Below, in pieces: positions 60,030-64,000 of a stretch of 64,000 nucleotides of DNA; the first letter of the stretch is position 1, and each line of letters starts with the position of its first letter. The position numbers and the translations under genes are program-made. The stretch spans positions 67,156,907 to 67,220,906 of the forward strand of contig OZ018330.1 in NCBI GenBank assembly GCA_963969495.1, given 5' to 3'. The DNA comes from Ceratothoa steindachneri (lineage: Eukaryota; Arthropoda; Malacostraca; Isopoda; Cymothoidae). A model generated the notes under the pieces. That model did not search any database, had not been told where the DNA came from, and saw only the letters and a list, made by a program, of their open reading frames with translations.

Positions 60030-60790
60030 GAGAACTGGTGGTGTAGGAATGGATGCCCCCATTGGTCCGCTACTTGCTGACATCTTCTAATTTTAAAGAA
60101 AATGCTTTGCGAGAGTGCTCGTCTGATTTGACTTGGATCATTTACCGTTGATCTGTTGATGATACGATTTTAGTATTCAAATCTGAACATCAATCCCTTT
60201 CTTTTTTGCATTATATAAATGAACGCAATAATAACATAAAATTCACACAAGAAAAAGAGAGAGACGGCAAACTCCCATTTCTAGATAGCCTCCTAACACG
60301 CACTTCAACCAACTTTACCACTTCGGTTTATCGTAAATATTCCTTTAGCTGTCTCGGTATGAATTTTTATAGTTTCTCTGACATTAGATACAAAATTAGC
60401 AACATTAAAACTCTCCTCTATCGTGGCTATCACCTATCATCTGACTATTTTCCCGTGCACAAAAATATGATTTCCTCAAATGTTATTACCAAAGAATGGG
60501 TTTCAGCTTTCCCTTATCCAAAAGTGTATCCATCAGTTTTGGGACAAAATATACTATCCAACTCAACTAATTGCAACTGTTCCCAAGAATCTTCGCTATT
60601 GTCTCCTCCAAGATATTGGTCCCCTTAATTCTCACTTACGGGGGAAACTCAAAAATATTCTGAAAATATTTTACACACACACTAACTTTAAAATAGTTTT
60701 TATTAGTAATTTTTTATTTATAGTAGTCATTTTCGGAGGTTCCGTGACCATTTTTAGGATACCAAAGTTTCTCAATGGATTTAGCAAGGG
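60030..60790 (+). mobile_element. Penelope-like element, RT C-terminal half
   Basis: The plus strand reads GGVGMDAPIGPLLADIF (about 60,040-60,090; family form G-S-P-L-G-P-x-L-A-x-I-F), then YR, a stop, SVDDTILVFKSEHQSL (60,146-60,200, catalytic xVDD), NNNIKFTQEKERDGKLPFLD, SLLTRTSTNFTTSVYRKYSF and SDIRYKISNIKTLLYRGYHL (to about 60,430). After a shift at about 60,485, NGFQLSLIQKCIHQFWDKIY, VPKNLRYCLLQDIGPLNSHL and RGKLKNILKIFYTHTNFKIV follow. These are the RT palm, thumb and linker blocks of Penelope-like elements. The GIY-YIG domain that should follow is not present here. Confidence 0.85.
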
Positions 60791-61199
60791 CAACTGATAC
60801 TAAAAAAATGAGCTCCCATACACCTCACCAAAATGGCAGGAAAGTGTTTACTTCAGGTGTTTTTCAAAATGGCCGCTACCGCTCTCTTAAAAAATTGATA
60901 AAATTATATTTCTTGGGTGTCAATTATCACTAACTTTGGTGACAGAAACACAATAGAATGGCATAATTCATAATTCAGAGTCCCCTTGACCTCAAAACCA
61001 AAGATTAAAGGTGTCTGCTGTCCCCTACTCAATTAAGATTCACTATCACTGCCGGACAAATATGATGAACAACTGTCAGAATCAGTTCCACTGCCATTAT
61101 CACTACTTTCCATTTGGAGATGACTTGGAGTTGTTGAAAGTTCCAGAGATCGTGGAAGTGCAGGTCAGGGATAACGTACTGGGAGGCATAAGCCATTTA
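60791..61199. other. Spacer, no recognised feature
   Basis: No motif recognised between the Penelope-like fragment and the family C gene. Confidence 0.4.
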
Positions 61200-63960
61200 C
61201 AAGGTTTCATCTATGGCCAATTGGTGATGGATGATTCTGAAGCTGAAAGTTCTTCTGCAGATATGTGGGGTAATTGGTGTGCTCTAAGTGTGGTCGTAGG
61301 CTGTCAGAATCAGCTACCAGTCTGATAATCTTCTTTTTCTTGAGTACTGACCACTTTGCTGCTCTGCCCCTTGCCAATCTATTGTGTTTGGTGTCATTAT
61401 AGATGTACAGGATAACAAATTTATGTAAGTCATTGATGATTTCTTGTGTGACCGGAAGTATCGTGCTACAGCTCTTGAGGAGGTTGTGAGCTTCTGAAGA
61501 TTTTTCTAAACTGTCCACAATAGTTTTTTTGCCTAATCCATAAAAGCCGGAGTTGTGATCACATCCAGTAGGAACATGAAGTGGGATCAAAGACTCCGCC
61601 ATTACCTTGTCATACAAACTCTGCGCACTTATCATCTTAGATTTGCGTTTCAAGCACATGAGTCCTGATATTTGCTAAGCCACATCGGCTGCTTTAACGT
61701 AATTATCGGTATTTTCAGTATCTACGACAACTGCTTCTGAATATTCCTCTGAGCTCAGTTTAACATAGAGTGTAAACAGAGATGTGTCTGCTTATGCATG
61801 GGCGCATATGAATTCTGAAATACTTCATCTGGGGTGAGATTCCTTGCTGGTTTACCAATAGCACAATGTATGAGCTCAGCAGTGGTTGAAGATGCCCTTC
61901 TTTTAAAGGCAGCCTCGATGAATGCTTGAAGGCGAACTATATTTTCTGGCTTACCGAGAAGAGCATGAAAGTCTCTAATAGAAGGAAATTTGTTGTCGTT
62001 CACTGTCTTTGGTGGATAAGTCTTGCTCGTACAAATCTTTCACCATCATAATACGTTCTGCATTTTATGTCTGTTCAAGACAGAGTTTACAAGTTTCTCA
62101 CCATAGTCTTCCCGCGTTAACTTGCTTCCATCTGCCTTTTCTTTGTCTTCAATAGTAGGGGTTGATAGACGCAAGATTATTCCCATGTCTACTATTGATG
62201 TGTAAATCTCCGGGTATGGCATGGATATCATTGCATCCTTTCTTGTAGCTTAATCTTCAGCGTTTTACGCATAGTATCATTTGCATTAAATATTGAAAGG
62301 CACTCATCTGTTATTCGATGCTGCATTAAGTCTTCCATCTTTAAGCCATCACTTTCCTCAACAAGTTTGATGACTGAGGCATTTCTTCACTCATCTGTTT
62401 CAAGTTTTCAATTCCTGGCTTCTCGATTCCTAGAGTTGCAAAATTACCTCTTTCACTACGTGGTATACAAACATTGAGGGACTCTATTTTTTAATCGACT
62501 CTTTCATTTACAAATTTTTCCACTCTCCTTTCTCCATCAGCCTTTTCAGACTTCAGATCAGTAAAGAGAACTAGAGAGGCTTAAATTCTAGATTGGAAGG
62601 ATCTAATTGTCTGATCTGACTGGTCAAATGAATCGCAATGAATCTCTGTGAGACATGCACTGATATCCTGCAAAGATTTTTCATCTACTTCATCTTTCTT
62701 GGGGCAAAATCGGCATGCTTTCTTGAACCTTGCCTCTTGTGATTTGCGTGACATAGACAGACTATTATCCGGTTAACGTTATTAATATTCCGTGTGTTTA
62801 ACAGCAGTTGCTTCCCATTCTTGAGAATAGCCAACCTTCCAGACTTAAGCTTGGATCCTTTATTCATCGTTGATTCTATCCATATGTCAAGGGCAACACA
62901 TGAGTAGGGTTTACCCGTTATTGACTGTGCAAACATGCCACTCTCCATGAAATGTTTTTGGATATGGGGAAGACTGTCTAGGACTGCTATGAAATCTGGA
63001 AGATGGCACCCATATCTATCGTTGGCATAGATACACATCCAAGGAGGCATCAACTTTAGTAAGCACTTGAACTCGATTGGCTTTTTTGTCCTTATAGCAT
63101 TGATATTTTGAGTCAATATGTATATCTACCATCTCCAAAAAGGAAATCCAGAATTCTGCTTGTAGAGCACCATCTAAGTTCTTGAATAGGGGGTCAACAA
63201 GCTCTTCGAGATTGACATTGTTTTCTAACTTGGCATGTGCATCCTTAGCTTCTTGTTGGTCTACTGAACATCGTAATTTACTAAAGGATGCCTAGATCTC
63301 TTCAGTCAGAGGGAAACCCTCCAAATGTTTGTCTAGTGCATGGTAGACTAAAGCCTCATAGGAGAGTCGAAGGCAACGCACACCACGATTGAAGTGTTTT
63401 CCACGAAGAGCTTGATCCATGGATCCATCTGCAATCACACTTGCAGCCACTAGTACATTTGAAATGCATGAGCCTTTGAACCTCTTGTATATCGCATTGA
63501 TGAAAGACATCTGGATATGAAAGATCGCCATGAATGGCACTATATTGGCAAATATCTTTGAATTCTAACTTTTCAGTTCTAGCACTAATGCATAGCCAAG
63601 ATTATCGGCAAATGCCATCCTAGTTTCGGCAATTGCCTTTGTAAGCTTGTATTAGGATAAGTCATGTGCTAAATCGCTTGACCTTTAAAAGTTTCTAGCG
63701 ATAGCTTAGCCTGGAAGCCATAAAAGGCTGGTATGGTCTGGTCTTCTGGCTTTGGTCTTGCTCCGTCTGCCTTAGCTCAGGCCATTGCATGGATGACACA
63801 CCGCATTCTTTGAAGAGCTGTTTCCAGATGTTGTTCATCCATTACCTTGGGTCTGATGGCTGGTTCACCACGCTTGACTGTTTTGTTTGGTTCAACTCTT
63901 TGCATCAATCTTCTTTTCTTTCATTTTAACACCCGAAGCCACCAGGTAAAAAACTCTTCA
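61200..63960 (-). pseudogene. Family C: large unnamed gene family, TGCD-x-GKKT, collinear but broken
   Basis: Minus strand, right to left, blocks occur in the order I know for a widespread metazoan ORF family: EQHLETALQRMRCVIHAMA (about 63,775-63,830), ADGSMDQALRGKHFNRGVRC, LRLSYEALVYHALDKHLEG (63,300-63,450), WMCIYANDRYGCHLPDFIAV, LDSLPHIQKHFMESGMFAQS (62,920-63,045), MNKGSKLKSGRLAILKNGKQ, YPEIYTSIVDMGIILRLSTP, EDKEKADGSKLTREDYGEKL (62,085-62,215), FPSIRDFHALLGKPENIVRL (about 61,925-61,990), LIPLHVPTGCDHNSGFYGLG, KKTIVDSLEKSSEAHNLLKS (61,475-61,600), and RGRAAKWSVLKKKKIIRLVA, DSDSLRPHLEHTNYPTYLQK (61,235-61,370). TGCD with downstream acidic residues recalls XPG-I/PIN-like nuclease folds, which is an inference. 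At least six frame breaks. Its 5' side may extend past the window. Confidence 0.75.
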
Positions 63961-64000
63961 AATTCATTATCCTTCAGGACCTCTCGGATCTGAGGTCCGA

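Overview
The window reads as nuclear DNA of an invertebrate, most likely a decapod crustacean. It is AT-rich and full of long (TA)n, (GA)n/(TC)n and TTA-type simple repeats. I see no long intact reading frame. Almost every recognisable protein-coding signal is a decayed mobile element or a member of a dispersed multicopy gene family. The non-LTR, Penelope-like and Ty3/gypsy remnants have sequence styles I associate with decapods (for example a non-LTR C-terminus with HIHVECP and YHLSLVLG motifs). The taxon is an inference from memory, not a database result. I saw no rRNA, CRISPR array, viral gene or complete host gene.

Layout. 0-1.15 kb: a broken copy of an intron-bearing multicopy family, here called family A (motifs LCLWDSRA, HIKL, KWDVNML). 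2.7-4.05 kb: minus-strand non-LTR reverse transcriptase (RT) with a surviving YVDD. 5.5-6 kb: Tc1-like transposase C-terminus. 6.7-10.3 kb: (TA)n tracts, a dispersed repeat, a Penelope-like GIY-YIG piece and a 212-bp MITE. 13.2-14.3 kb: a second family A copy (minus) with the same intron. 17.6-19.6 kb: mariner N-terminal fragment and a hAT-type transposase pseudogene. 20.3 kb: a tRNA-like sequence. 22.3-23.7 kb: mariner-like element. 24.1-26.2 kb: 5'-truncated Jockey-type LINE abutting a family A fragment. 27.0-30.9 kb: a LINE split by a 1.4-kb insertion. 32.3-36.0 kb: a third Jockey-type LINE (plus).

37.0 kb: a 45-bp candidate microexon, the best candidate for a host gene. 39.87-44.22 kb: a Ty3/gypsy-type element with two 654/655-bp LTRs, minus strand, whose integrase lies upstream of RT. 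45.4-45.8 kb: a 45-bp minisatellite. 47.2-47.8 kb: a fourth family A locus. 48.46-49.79 kb: a complete-length mariner with matching termini. 50.6-51.1 kb: a palindrome of two Penelope-like endonuclease fragments. 51.7-52.9 kb: a 21-bp minisatellite. 53.0-55.2 kb: an intron-bearing family (family B). 57.1-57.5 kb: a TTA-rich tract. 58.6-58.85 kb: another MITE. 59.3-60.0 kb: Tc1/mariner transposase. 60.0-60.8 kb: Penelope-like RT. 61.2-64.0 kb: a collinear, frame-broken copy of a large unnamed family (family C, motif TGCDHNSGFYGLGKKT).

The less ordinary content is families A, B and C. A and B keep clean GT-AG introns, and A keeps the same phase-0 intron at two loci, so these copies did not arise from spliced RNA. 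B and C loci share a 39-bp sequence at an equivalent edge, which suggests they may be neighbouring genes of one composite element. I recognise these families only as recurrent, functionally unnamed metazoan ORFs. All functional statements about them are inference.
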